A DNA stretch of 64,000 bases from Solen grandis (taxonomy: Eukaryota > Mollusca > Bivalvia > Adapedonta > Solenidae): assembly GCA_021229015.1 (NCBI GenBank), contig CM037780.1:66136055-66200054 (forward strand), written 5' to 3'. Positions within the stretch are counted from its first letter, which is position 1. Each line of letters opens with the position of its first letter. Positions 12,788 through 25,048 of this stretch are shown piece by piece. Under the pieces are notes generated by a model that searched no databases, was not told the DNA's origin, and was given only the letters and a program-made list of their open reading frames with translations. Position numbers and translations under genes: made by a program.

Positions 12788-13530
12788 ATTATTGATAGGT
12801 TGTGAGCCTTGCATTGAAGGAGTTAAACCCGTTGGGTACCAAGACTGCTGACAATTGATCAGAAGCCAAAAAGATGGAATGTGTCGGTGCTAATCTTAAC
12901 CGTTAAGAAGCAGATCCTGCCAACTTTGACTATGGATGAAACATGGGTTCATCATTTCACCCCAGAAGACAAACAACAATCTAAACAAGTGAAACACCTT
13001 GGCTCATTTCCCGTCAAAGAAGGCAAGAACTGTTCCATCAGCTGGGAAGGTTGTGGCTTTGGGTTTCTGGGATGCTGATAGTATTCTGATAATAGAATAT
13101 CTTCAATATGGACAAACAGTCAATGGAGTATATTGTGCATCACTTCAAGGCAGTTAAGAGAAATTATAAAGATCGAGCGCCGTGGAAAGCTTAGTAAAGG
13201 TGTATTTTTTCACCACGACAATACCCCTGCACATAAGTCTGTCATTGCTTTGACTGTCATTAATGATTGTGGCTTTTAATTGATTCAGCCGGGACTTTCA
13301 TCTATTCCCAAAATTGAAAAACTGAAAAAGCCTATTTCCGGTATCTATTTTCAGTCAGATGTTGACGTCATACATGCAGGTGGTAGACTTTCTGGATAGT
13401 CAAGAAAATGACTTCTTTAAAAGTGGCAGTGAGGCCCTTAAACATCGCTAGCAAAAGTGTATCTATAGATGTAATACGCCTCCCCAAAAGACAAACCCTT
13501 AGACATGAGGCTCACAACTTATCCATCAGT
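12788..13530 (+). pseudogene. Degenerate mariner transposase gene (Tc1/mariner)
   Basis: Recognisable blocks appear in several frames: LTMDETWVHHFTPEDKQQSK with the first catalytic Asp, then a frame change to FWDAD, EYLQ and TVNGVYCASLQ-like sequence, then FFHHDNTPAHKSVIA with the second catalytic Asp, and finally GIYFQSDVDVIHA. Frameshifts and stops separate them, so it is dead. Probable terminal inverted repeats are GATAGGTTGTGAGCCT near 12790 and its partner AGGCTCACAACTTATC near 13507-13523. The N-terminal DNA-binding region is absent, so this is an internally deleted copy. Confidence 0.85.
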
Positions 13531-13763
13531 CCTGGTAAACAGTTAGTTTCTTTTATATAAATAGCTGTGTATCTAGTGAGTTTTTATGAATACTTATTAA
13601 ACTGAAATCTAACGAATAAAAACATTCATGTACCTTTAGTTACAGCTTATGATCAGTATGCAAGCCCCTCCCCTATAGCTGAATTTTGTTACTAAACATC
13701 ACAGTATTAAACACGCGGACCATATATGCAACTGGAGGCCCTTAAACATCGCTAGCAAAAGTA
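13434..13763 (+). repeat. Direct repeat of 27 bp at both ends of this interval
   Basis: The segment AGGCCCTTAAACATCGCTAG plus the next bases occurs at about 13434-13460, in the mariner 3' region, and again at about 13737-13763. The second copy lies outside the mariner terminus, suggesting a local duplication or the scar of a second, nested copy. Confidence 0.6.
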
Positions 13764-13769
13764 TATAAG

Positions 13770-15152
13770 TTTGCATATCATTTTCTCAATTGACAATTGG
13801 AATTCAAACCCTACTTGAGCTAGTTAATAAGTTACACCATTTGTCTTCCATTTCTAAAATAGGGCACCTTAGTTACACTCTTACGCAATGCCATGAAATC
13901 AATTGATCAATCAATAAATTTACCAAAGAGACAAAGTTAAGCGAACTTGCAAATGGTTTGAACTCTTGCTATGGTGTCAAAATACGATGTCTGTGGTGAG
14001 CATCTCTGCGCATGCTCACGTGATACAAACTGGACTGTTCCACTAACCCACAAAGCGCGACATAACTCTCACGGATAGTAAATCACAGGCTACAGACGAC
14101 AACATTCCCGAGTGAACGATTAAGCTAACAAAATGCAATTGAAATCAGTCGTATATTTTGTTAACTTCTAACAACTCGAACAAGATCAATTTAGATTTTT
14201 CCGTAAATTCCAGCAGTGAGTATTTGAACATAAATTAAAGCCACTGTGAAAAGTTCATGTAAATACCTTCTCTTTGTCATTTGGCTGTATTAATTAAAAA
14301 AGTTGAACGCCAATATGCATGGCTGGCGAGGGAATAAATCTAAAACGCCAAATGACACTACTTTCACCGTCGTCATCGTCGTCGTAAATTAAAAAAACAC
14401 ACACACACACACAATATATAAGACATTTATGTATATTTATTAAACTAGTACCAGAATTTTCATCGATTTTGTTTAAGAATTATTGAAGTGGTTCGCTGTA
14501 ATTAAAACTGACAAGAGTAAACAATGAATTACTCTGAATTAAGTCTGAAGTGCTTGCATTTTATTCAGTAGAATCTAGGATTGGTTTGACATAAAGGTAA
14601 ACGTTGAAGCTAAGGACCTCTAGCGAAATTTCACATCTCTGACTCAAGTCACTCTGTCCCGTCCCAGTCACACAGCTAGTGCACGCAATGGCTTCCTTGG
14701 TCATGATTTATTCTTGAAAGACTCTTTTCACTTCATCACTATAATACATTTCTTCTGTTTAACCAAGCAATAAACATTTAGAACTAGGTCATTCTGGCCG
14801 TGTTAGTGTGTTCATTGTTTCACAAGGTAGATCATAAAAACTATGGTGGCTACTTTCGGTCAAATTGTAACCTTCCATTCGGGATTTCTCGGTTAAATCT
14901 GCCCAAAGACTATATTAAGAGTCTGATTTTAGTCTAATTGGTCATAAACATTTAGAAAACTAGGATAAATCATGCAGTCAATTAAAAACACGCATCTACA
15001 ATATCGCTATATAACATTCTTTATACTGATACTAGTTGGACCAAAAATACCCAGTACGTTGCTTTGACCATTTGATTTTAAATATGATTTAAAATATGCT
15101 CTGGTGTTATAATAGACGACATAATATTCTCATAAAAGGCAACCATTTTGAA

Positions 15153-15207
<55 letters not shown>

Positions 15208-17240
15208 CAGTCAGGTGACTTAGTCCTAGATGAACAGCAAACAACTAGAGGATTTGGGCATTTTGATATTAAATAATAGTTCAAAAATAACCCTGAGTTG
15301 ACTTTAAAAGAAAATGAAGAAAACACCCTAACCATTTATCAAAAATCTAAATAATGACAAAAAACTGTGTTTTCAGTATACAATCCAGTAACATGAACTA
15401 GGACCACGGTTTCTCGACTTGAGGGTTACAATAAACCATCTAGGAAAGTGGCATATCGTGTGTGGCGAGACAATAACTACAAATGTAGTTTGATAACATC
15501 AACATGAGGTTTTAATTCTTTATTTGGTGAACCGCAAACACGAAGTACAATACATCAGTAGGTAAAACATGTAGATCTATTGTGTTTGTTTTATGCCCTC
15601 TCGCCACGGACATTAAAATTCAAATTAGTAATTCGAAAACACAAAACAACACTTGAGCCTTGGTGTTGGGAAAAGTGCTCACTATTTATTGATCTTAATG
15701 TCAGGAGTCTGGTCACTGGTCCCTGTGTCGAAGATTTTTCACAACAGAATCAAAGTACTGGTCCAACTAAGGAGCCATCGAGAGAGAATGGCACAGGTTG
15801 TAAAGTTCACAACAAATATCTTCACCCATCAACATAAGTCATAACACATTATTTTTAAACAACGTTTCACCATTTCACAACGCCGATTCGCCAAACGACA
15901 TGGTATGTTTACACCACCATAACAGTATCTCTTTCTTCGCCGGCGTCGGTCATTAGACAATCACAGCTGCGTAGCTAGAGCGAGGGTCGCACTTTGGTTT
16001 GTCCTATGTCATATATTAAGTTAAAATAACATGCTTAGCGCTAGGTAATAAATGTCTTGCCTTTCCTTTCTTAAATTCTAATAATATAAAGATCAGTGCG
16101 GTCGCATTTCATATGCCAGTGTGGAAAATGGAAACGCTCACGTTATCATACTTGCACACGAAAGTAAAAGTGAAAAATTAAGTGATTCGTGCACCAAATA
16201 ACACTTATTGTCGTTATTTGTTGGTATTGTGAAGCAGACGTTACTTAGAGACTTTTCTCATTTATAAATTCCACGTTTTACTGTATATGCATTTGATAAT
16301 TTTATTTTCAAACACATATTATTAAGTTCTTAACTATTTGTATATGTTTCTTCCGTTTTATCAAACGACACAAATTGTATCTTTATATTGTAAAATCATT
16401 TTTTTTTTTCGTTGACATGAAATTTCGTTTTATGACAATTTAATGAGTATATATTTACGTGGATTCGCGTTATAGAAATGTACGGTCTAATAAATGGAGA
16501 TGAAATACTCAAGAGGTTAATATTCGAGGATAAAAACACGAAAATTAGTCCACCACGAAAATTCTGTCGGAGGTATGTCAAATACAAGCAAATAAACAGA
16601 TCATAACGGCATAACGAGAATGTGTTTGCAATAAATGTAGCCCAGAATTTAAATCTATATATCCATTAAACACTGTCACTCATTGTCTATCTTACACGTT
16701 CACATGAATTGTCTACTTGTCTACTTTATAGAACGTATTCATTCTATCCTCTTTACTAAGACTTGCTTCAGTAGACTTACTACGGATTAACAAACACTGT
16801 GGTTTTTCCAAGTTTTATGTACATACAAACACAATTTACCGTTAGAAATGAATAAAGGTCTACAAATATAAGCATTACTGTTGTGCTGCATTTTTTAGCA
16901 ACACTACATGAACACCCTGTGTGTTTCTACATTGAAAACCCAATTTATGCAAGCTCCGGATATCGTCTAAAACAAATCCTGAATTTGACCGTGAATGTTC
17001 GCCAAAACGAATAAATGCCTTGTGTTACAGCGGCCTTTTAAGCTGATATCAGGAGAACTTACTCACAAATAATTGAAATGCAGTTTTTTTCCCTGTTTGT
17101 GGTTAAAATGTAAATTTAATTCTTTGTCAAATCACAAAGGTCATGAATAAACACACTGCTGTGAATCAAATAATTACCACGCATTTCCTCGAAATTTCTT
17201 TAAAATAGACCAGACGGAACGTGTAAATAATTTTAATGGA
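13770..17240. other. AT-rich intergenic sequence with simple repeats
   Basis: Contains a CA repeat at about 14398-14413 and a long TA run passing into TG at about 15157-15208. Two overlapping plus-strand frames at 15.58-15.84 kb have no family signature. No gene could be supported. Confidence 0.5.
15157..15208 (+). repeat. (TA)n-(TG)n microsatellite
   Basis: An uninterrupted alternating TA run of about 40 bp is followed by a short TG run. Such tracts are prone to slippage and to assembly error. Confidence 0.9.
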
Positions 17241-17245
17241 TGCAA

Positions 17246-17472
17246 AGTACAGTTAAACCTCGCTATTAAAACCACGACAAAGTCTGGCGAAAAGTGGGCT
17301 AAATAGCGGGGTGGTCTTAATAGTGAATTCTACCAAAAATGTCAGAACAGGACATAAAATTATTTGGTTCCAAAACTGAGTGGTCTTATAGCGAGGTGGT
17401 CTGCGAGGTGGTCTTAATTCCGAGGTGGTCTTAATTCCAAGGTTGTCTTAATTCCAATGTGGTCTTAAAGCG
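17246..17472 (+). mobile_element. Pogo/Tigger-like terminus with short tandem repeats
   Basis: Begins CAGTTAAACCTCGCTATTAA, close to the CAGT-AACCTCG ends of pogo/Tigger DNA transposons. The interior repeats the phrase GTGGTCTTAA many times, including a 17-bp tandem unit (CGAGGTGGTCTTAATTC and variants, four units at about 17404-17471). No transposase is present. Compare the better preserved element at 59.3-60.5 kb. Confidence 0.55.
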
Positions 17473-17574
17473 AAGCTTTTCAGTACGTATAATTGAAACT
17501 GTATCTGGTCGCATTATAAGCTACAACTGAAAGACAACATTTAGGGAAAGCGATTTGTCAGTTTGGTTTTGAAG

Positions 17575-17705
17575 TCCTCATTTCCAGACCACTGAGGAGC
17601 AGCGAACAGCATAAAACCTGATCAGCCTGCGAGTTACTCGCAGGCTGATCTGGTTTTATGCTGTTCGCATAGGTCTTTGGTTTCCTCTATGAGGGAAAGG
17701 GTTAA
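17575..17705 (-). mobile_element. Palindromic MITE, 5'-truncated copy, minus strand
   Basis: Contains a near-perfect palindrome at 17602-17668 (arms start GCGAACAGCATAAAACC; tip GCGAGTTACTCGC) followed by the MITE end TATGAGGGAAAGGGTTAA. Full-length relatives are at 35558-35797 and 44097-44338. Confidence 0.8.
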
Positions 17706-18890
17706 ATATTCTTTGAAAATCTTTGTGAGTGCTCGTCCAGTTGATTAATCGAATAAATATATAAAAACACATCAATACGCACATGTCCGGCCTGTTCACA
17801 TAACATTTGTCACTTCCTTAGCCGCATTTTTATATCCTACATGTCACTATGATATATCGACCAGCAAATTATAATTTCATTATCATATATCTGTATTTAT
17901 TTAAATGATGTTCTCCTCAAACTATGGTACATTCGGCGAGAAATTAACTATGTTTGTGTTGTTTTTATATATTTTTAATCGGAGCACATTAAGTCAATAA
18001 AATTAAGAAAAAAAAAAGAATCTAACTTGTATTATTTGGTAATTTATGAATAATAATTTATGAATTTTAAAATAAGTGTACAGAGGTTACGCTCAATGGC
18101 TTGAGTAAATGTTAAACCGTTTCCTTTTATTTGAACATACAGTCCATTGACGTTCAACGCATCTTTCGTGCCATCGTATATTTTATTCATCAGTATGATG
18201 ATCTCATTTCCTTTTAAATAACACGTTTATGTCATAAAAAGTCAAATTATTGGCTAATTGCATGTCATGCGAAAATGTCACCTCGGTAGGTATGAAAAAA
18301 AAGACCGACATTTCGTTCGAGCGTAACATTAATCAACTGTTAATTGGTCCTGGGTACTTCTTAGGCAGTTCACTCCAGTGCATCTTTTGTGACATCCAAA
18401 CTTCTTTCCATCGTATCTTTTTTACATTGATTCTGCTACTAGTGACTAGAGACTTATTTCGTATTTCACCGTCATTTCGTTCAATCACTTTTCGTGCCGT
18501 CGCGGCTGAACTGTATTTAGTTAGAAACGTGTTTTTTAATGGCTAGTCAAAATAGTGTCCCCTTAACCTGTTCTCCATGACGCTATGGTGCATTGAAAAA
18601 ATAAATTCATAAACTGCAACCTTTATAGAGGACTTGTATTTTTATCTATTGGAGAAAGATATTTTGAAATTAAATGGTTTTGGGAAGCATGTGTTTCTCA
18701 ATACTTTTATTTACAAAATCCCTTTATACTAAATATATTCGTATTTGGTTAACACAATCTTATACTTGTGTGTCTGTGTTGTTTCATTACTCTGGCATCA
18801 AAGTACCATATATTCATGAGAGATTACGTCAACAACTAGGTACTTATCAATTAAATATAGCCACAAAATCGAATCAAATTTAAAAGCCAC
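17706..18890. other. AT-rich intergenic sequence
   Basis: No gene or complete repeat recognised. Frames at 18250-18546 and 18674-18883 have neither codon bias nor splice context. Confidence 0.45.
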
Positions 18891-19227
18891 CTACGTAAAG
18901 CAACAGCCGGGGTTTATGAACTTGTTGATATTTGGAAGCGTGTTTGCCACGTACGACTGGATATTGGATTCGCCTGGATTTCTATGTAGCTTTACGACTG
19001 GGAGGCTGGATAAGTCGTCTTTGCCAACGAAGAGTCCCCGGTAGGAGTTCATTACGACCTCGCGGACCGAGTTTCGGGATTCCCAGTTGGAGCACTGACA
19101 GCCATACAGCCACCATCTTTGGTGGGTGGTGTTCACAGTGATTATCATGTAGCTGAACAGCACGAATATCGTGCTGGACATGACGATACAGCGCGGTGTG
19201 ACGGGCAAAGTATACATGGCGGCCAAT
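18891..19227 (-). CDS. Initiator exon of a type II membrane protein (unrecognised)
   Basis: On the minus strand the acceptor TTTTCTTCTGCAG is followed by a strong start context, GCCGCCATGT, with the ATG at 19215-19217. The reading frame has a short basic N-terminus (MYTLPVTPR), then one hydrophobic segment at about residues 11-28 (IVMSSTIFVLFSYMIITV), then a hydrophilic region with TTHQRWWLYGCQC and RNPGESNIQSYVANTLP. This is the layout of a Golgi-type signal anchor, as in many glycosyl- or sulfotransferases, but no catalytic motif is seen. Third positions are GC-rich, unlike the flanks. Either a GT donor at 18893-18894 continues the gene downstream, or TAG at 18891-18893 ends it after 108 codons. 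Confidence 0.55.
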
Positions 19228-19539
19228 CTGCAGAAGAAAATATTCAACGATACATGTTGGACATAGGTAAGATATATACAATTGCCGCTGCTACTTCCCT
19301 ACTACTTTTGCTTCTACTACTTCGTGTTTTTATTCATAACTGATGTTGTGACTGCTTAAGGAAGTCTCAAAATGAAGTTACGAGATATGTATTTTTTTGC
19401 TGAACATTGCTGTTGTGATGGTTACGTCATTGATACAATCATCGTATCAAGAGTAATATCAGATTGGATGTGTAAGGACATCACAAAACTCAATGTATCA
19501 TAACAATCCCAGTCGTGTAATAAGAGCGCTGCAATTTTA

Positions 19540-20190
19540 TCAATTCATCTTTAGAGTGTCTGAGACATTCTGACTGGTTTTCAGATTTGACTGAGATACT
19601 GTACCAATACACATTGTGACAAAATTTGGTAAAAATCGGTTCACGTTTGTTAGTGTTAGAGAGTAGACCCTGTTAATTTTGCAATTTTTCGTCAATTTAA
19701 GGGCCTTTACTCAGGAGTTTTCGAAACATTTTGACTGATTATCAAACTACGTTGAGATATTGTGCCCATTCATGCTGTGACCAAGTTTGAACAAGATCGA
19801 ATCATGTTTGTAGAGTAAGAGAGCTGACAATGTTAATAACTATTTTTTAGCGGTTTCTTTCGTCAATTTAAGGGCTATATAAATCCTGAGTGTATGGATC
19901 ATTCTGGCTGGCTATCGAATTATACCTATACACATTGTGACCAAGTTTGGTAAAGATCCGTTCAAATATGTTCTTATGAGAGACCGGACACTGTAAATTT
20001 AGTTAGTTTAATCAATTCAAGGACCATAACTCGGGAGTGTCTGGGACAATCTGGCTGGTAATTAAACTTAGATGAGATAGTGTGTCCATATACATTTTGA
20101 CCAAGTTGAGTAAAGATCCGTCTACGTCTGGTCGAAATACAGAATTGACATCACCGCCATATGACTGAAATAATGCCGCAGCGACGGTTC
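19540..20190 (+). repeat. Tandem-cored repeat, four diverged units of about 150-170 bp
   Basis: Units begin near 19554, 19715, 19888 and 20035 with GAGTGT-type phrases followed by CATTCTGACTGG-like blocks, and each includes a form of TGTGACCAAGTTTGGTAAAGAT. The block ends CACCGCCATATGACTGAAAT. A single related unit occurs at 53540-53700. This looks like the core of a tandem-cored mobile element whose 5' terminus is lost. Confidence 0.7.
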
Positions 20191-20329
20191 TCGCGCATAT
20201 TAGACGTGTACAAAATACGAAAAATGAATATGAGAATACTACACAAAGATACAGTAGAATCTTAGCTAGCGCTAAAATATAAGTATAACACTGTATTCTA
20301 ACTAGTTTATCATATATCATACTTTAGAC

Positions 20330-21540
20330 AAACACATCATCATTGCTTTTAAAATTGTCCTTCACTTCGATAATTATGAAGAAAAAAAAGAAAAGAAAAA
20401 ATGAACAGAGCAAACTAATACAAACATTATCAAAAATCATTAAAATCATTATGAAATAATGCGAAGCTAGTAAATATTGGTTGTTCTACAATAACTATAT
20501 TAAGAGGATGTTACTTTATGTGCTTATTTTCATTTTATTGCTTCAATAAATAAAATAATTCATAAGAATATTTAGATATATTTAAACGGTTTCTTTGTGA
20601 TCATGATATTTTTTTTTATCATAAAAGCAGTGTTGTAAACCACAAAATGTTATAATGTTAACTACATAAACTATACTTTTATAGCAATTTCATGTTGCGA
20701 GTATCATTAATAACTTCGTTCACCCCACATACCACGTGACTCTGCGTCTGTTAATAAATGACGTTCATGTTAACCCTATGTTAGCTTCAGCACAGATAAT
20801 ATAATTGGAAAATGACGTCATCCATTTAACTGGAAATAGGACATCCTTTTAAGGAACATTTCAGAAGTGAGTGAAAATCCTCAATAATTATATTAAGGCC
20901 TTTGTATAAACGCGTCCATATGAATAAAATGATTAGAATGATTCTAGGTTATTTCAAACGGATATATATATATATATATATATATATTGACAAGTGCCCA
21001 GATTGCGAAACGAAACTGAACGAGACCCATTAGGCGTCGAAATATATATCTGTATTGGACAATCAGTGTAAGATGACCTTTTTATTCCATTTAGTTTTTC
21101 ATTCATGGCTTAATAGTACAAATATTTGATCATCTTTGATGGTATTATTGATTTTGAATCATTTTGCACACAAAAAAAAAAAAAAAAAAAAAAATACTTA
21201 TAACGGTAAATTAAATAATAATAGCACTACTTTTGTTAACAACGAAATACTTGTTAATCGAGTATCAATGAAAAAAGAATATAGTCCGAGGAAAGGTCGT
21301 GGTTTGATCTCTGAATTCGATCAAATTACCATCCCATAGTTTGGCTCTCAGCAAACTGATTGGGCCAGTGTTAGAAATGCGATTGGGTGTGGTATTATGT
21401 CACGTGTCTAAGACGGTAATACCGCCGTGTGGCAGCACTATATGTATCTCATGTAGTCAAAGTCTCCAAATTAACACATATTTTGTTTTGGGACGGATCC
21501 CACCTCCCCCCACCCACCACATCACACACACAAAAAAACA
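20330..21540. other. AT-rich intergenic sequence with microsatellites
   Basis: A TA run lies at about 20962-20988 and poly(A) at about 21172-21194. No gene recognised. Confidence 0.5.
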
Positions 21541-21542
21541 AA

Positions 21543-22499
21543 AACAAGAGGGCCAAGATGGCCCTTGGTCGCCCAACTGAGAAAGATGATTGCATAAGAA
21601 ATAAAGATGCTTGAGTGTAAAAGTGAAATCTGGCTTTTTTTATGGTGAAATGGGCATAACTCCTGAATTTACAAGTCAATATCAGTTATAACTGAACCCG
21701 ATTGTGAGATTATGGGCATAAACATTGTCTTAAAGTTTAAAAAAGATTGTTAAAAAAATGAAGTTGGTAGAGAATAAACAAAGTGAAATATGGCATTTTT
21801 TGTATTAAAAGGGGCATAACTCCTGACCTAAATGGCCCATCTCAGCCACAATTCAACTCAATCGAGACCTTATGATCATAAGCATTGCCATAAAGTTTGA
21901 AAATGATTGCTCAAAGATGAAGATGCTAGAGTGTAAACAAAGTGAAATATGGCATTTTTTGAATTTTAAAAGGGGCATAACTCCTGACCAAATTGATGAA
22001 TCTCAGCCATAATCGAACTCAATCGAGACCTTATGGTCATAAGCATTGCCATAAAGTTTGAAGAGGAATGCTCAAAAGATGAAGATGCTAGAGTGTAAAC
22101 AAAGTGAAATATGGCATTTTTTTAATATTAAAAGGGGCATAACTTCTGACCTAATTGACCGATCTCAGCCATAATCGAAGTTAATCGAGACATTATGGTC
22201 ATAAGCATTGCCAAAAAGTTTGAAGATGATTGCTCAAAAGATGAAGATGCTAGAGTGTAAACAACGTGAAATATGGCATTTTTTTAATATTAAAAGGGGC
22301 ATAACTTCTGACCTAATTGACCGATCTCAGCCATAATCGAAGTTAATCGAGACATTATGGTCATAAGCATTGCCATAAAGTTTGAAGATGATTGCTCAAA
22401 AGATGAAGATGCTAGAGTGTAAACAACGTGAAATATGGCATTTTTTTAATATTAAAAGGGGCATAACTTCTGACCTAATTGACCGATCTCAGCCATAAT
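21543..22499 (+). mobile_element. Tandem-cored element with six units of about 162 bp
   Basis: The 5' end is AACAAGAGGGCCAAGATGGC, the same opening hairpin as family A, but the next bases (CGCCCAACTGAGA) and the core differ. Landmarks of the core (GAAATATGGCATTTTT) recur near 21626, 21785, 21943, 22106, 22268 and 22430, a period of 158-163 bp. The last three units are nearly identical, so they were amplified recently; the final one is cut off at about 22499 and no 3' terminus is seen. Confidence 0.8.
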
Positions 22500-23002
22500 G
22501 CTCATCTTGAACGTATCCGTAAAGTATGCGATACTTCTGTTTCATTTAAATTGGTTTTAGTCTTTATTTCTATCCTTTGCATGATGTATCAGACATATCA
22601 ATTGGCGATATTCAAACTATTATTAGCAAACGTAATGATAGCTGATGGAAAACTCCGCGTATAACAGCTCATCAAACAAAAACGTTAATGTGAATTTGCT
22701 GAACAGTAGAATTAATTACAAAAATTACTAATCAATGAATGTATTTTTCTTTGATGAACTGACATTTTAATGAAATGTTTGATACAAAACAATACTGATC
22801 AAAAATAAATAAAAAAGGACCAGAAAAAGGCATTGATAACCTACCTGGATTTCATAAAAGTAGAAAACAGGATATAACGGATTTAAATGAAGGCTATTAG
22901 ATTGTTCATCAATGTCAGGTGTTCATCAATGTCAGGTATCGGCTTTTTCTGATCACGGTCTGAAATAGAACATAAAATAAATGCAAAACAAAACATTCAC
23001 AC

Positions 23003-23005
<3 letters not shown>
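22500..23005. other. AT-rich intergenic sequence
   Basis: Nothing recognised except a short direct duplication (GTTCATCAATGTCAGGT, twice at about 22903-22937). Confidence 0.5.

Positions 23006-23006
<1 letters not shown>

Positions 23007-23044
<38 letters not shown>
23007..23044 (+). repeat. (GA)n microsatellite
   Basis: Alternating GA run of about 38 bp. A similar one is at 29763-29794. Confidence 0.95.
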
Positions 23045-23047
<3 letters not shown>

Positions 23048-23079
23048 AACGTAAACCTACATGTCTTTATGGTTAATTT

Positions 23080-23806
23080 AACCAAGAGGGCCAAGATGGC
23101 CCGGAATCGCTCACCTGAGAAGCATTGCCTTCATTGACAATTATTGTATTATGAGTCATACTGAATACATAATCCATGCAGAAGTACAGCAAGATCATCT
23201 AAATTCCACTCCAACCTGTACCTGACATCCAAATATTGAAGGTCATATCTCTATTAAGTCTATTTAAAATCAAGTGACCCCTGGGGCGGGGTCAATTTTG
23301 ACTCAGGGCAATGATTTGAACAGATTTGTTTGAGGTCCACTAGTAAACATCCTAACTCCAGGATTTGTGGTTTCTGAAATCTTTTGAGGGTTTTCCTATA
23401 CAAGTCGATGTAAAATCAATTGCTCCCTAAGGCAGGGCCAGTTTTGACCCTAGGGACATGATTTGAACAACTTTGGTTGAGGTTCACTAGGCAATGTTGC
23501 ACACCAAATATCTAAATTCTAGGCCTTGTGGTTTCTGACAAGAATATTTTTCTATTCTTTTTAATGTAAATCTATGTAAAATCAAGTGACCCCCTTGGGC
23601 GGGGCCAATTTTTACCACTGGGTCAAGATTTGTACAAATCTGGTAAGGAATATCACATGCAATTTTTTTTATCAAATTTGGCCCAGTGGTTAAGGAGGAG
23701 ATGTCGTTTAAAGAAAATTGTTGACGCCGGACGCAAGGACGGACGCCGAACAAAAGGCGATCACAATATCTCACCATGAGCACGTTGTGCTCATGTGAGC
23801 TAAACA
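23080..23806 (+). mobile_element. Tandem-cored element, family A (complete)
   Basis: Opens ACCAAGAGGGCCAAGATGGC, then TCGCTCACCTGAG, and closes TGCTCATGTGAGCTAAAC. Core units recur near 23283, 23432 and 23598 (each with a form of GGGCGGGGTCAATTTT), about 150-165 bp apart. A GACGCCGGACGCAAGGACGG run precedes the 3' end. Non-coding. Confidence 0.8.
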
Positions 23807-24058
23807 AGGAATAATGACAAAAATAACCCCAAAAGGACATATAGTCTATCTAACGTACATTGCATATTTATGTCTGCTTCATTGCATCAAATATTTTCAA
23901 TATTGTGCATGTCATTTAGGCATGTCTCAAAAGGCCAGCGCTTTTATGTTAAGAGGACCCTACTCCCTACGATATGGCGACATTTGTCTGCCAGTTACTT
24001 ATCTTCTTAGCTATTTCGAAACTTTTCTGAAAATTTGTCGCATATTCAGTTGCTATCT

Positions 24059-24299
24059 GGCAAGTAGAAAATTTTCAAGTTATTCACTTAGGTATCTTAA
24101 CAGGACAAAACTGTCTGTTAGTGACCACACTGCCAATCACATATTCACTTAGGTTTACTGGATATCATGCTTTTCTTCCAGACACTTATGTGAAAAATGA
24201 TATCTGAAGTGGATATATGGTTGTCATTGGTGGACACTAACAGGCAGTTTTGTCCTATTAAGATATTTAAGAGGATAACACGAAAATTTTCTACTTGCC
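24059..24299. repeat. Long imperfect inverted repeat (fold-back)
   Basis: The left arm from 24059 (GGCAAGTAGAAAATTTTC, then AGGACAAAACTG and TGTTAGTG) is mirrored by the right arm ending at about 24299 (CAGTTTTGTCCT, then GAAAATTTTCTACTTGCC). Pairing continues inward with mismatches (CACATATTCACTTAGG against a partner near 24205), leaving a short loop around 24170-24190. It may be a fold-back MITE. No coding potential. Confidence 0.7.
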
Positions 24300-24309
24300 T
24301 TTCAGAAAA

Positions 24310-25015
24310 GATTTTATATGCAATGAATTCATTATAAATCACCACTCATTTAACGTCTTTATATATATGAACTTTCATCATTTGGTTAGTATTGATTCGT
24401 CATACTGGGTTTTGAATTATAAATGTTTGGTCCTCATAAAAGTACCTCTTAACTCTTACATTCGATGCATGAAGACCTGAAGACAGATGTGCGTATCACT
24501 TATTTTGCAAAATTCATAGTAAACTCTTTAAGGGGAGATAATTAACATGAAATATCTGTCATTAGTTTTTTTCTTAAGAATATAGTTAGAACAAGAAGTA
24601 TCTTTAAAAACGATTCACGGCCGTGGTGTATTAATTATATTTAGTGTTTATTCTGCATCTTGATTAGAGCACATTTGACCCAAGTATTATGAACGTCTTT
24701 CAAGCGTTCAAAATATATAGATCGGATATGAAATTGTCCCCGATCGGACAGACGAACGACCAGTTCACAACATAATACATCCCTTCAGGTAATACAGCTG
24801 GATGTGTGTTCCTCAGAACACTTGTGTCATCTGAATTCCAGCAGTTTTCAGAGAAAGGGCGTAGTATGAGTATAGTTTGCTTATCATTATACAAAACAAG
24901 TTTGGAGTGCATCCACCATATAGTAATGAAATTATGCTCTGATACATCGGGATTCTCAGATTTTCAGGATACGAAGGGGTCTGAATGTTTAAATCCGACA
25001 TGTGTTTTTCATCCT

Positions 25016-25048
<33 letters not shown>

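Noticed and set aside
15580..15844. Two overlapping plus-strand frames at 15.6-15.8 kb
   Set aside because: No recognisable domain, no start or splice support.
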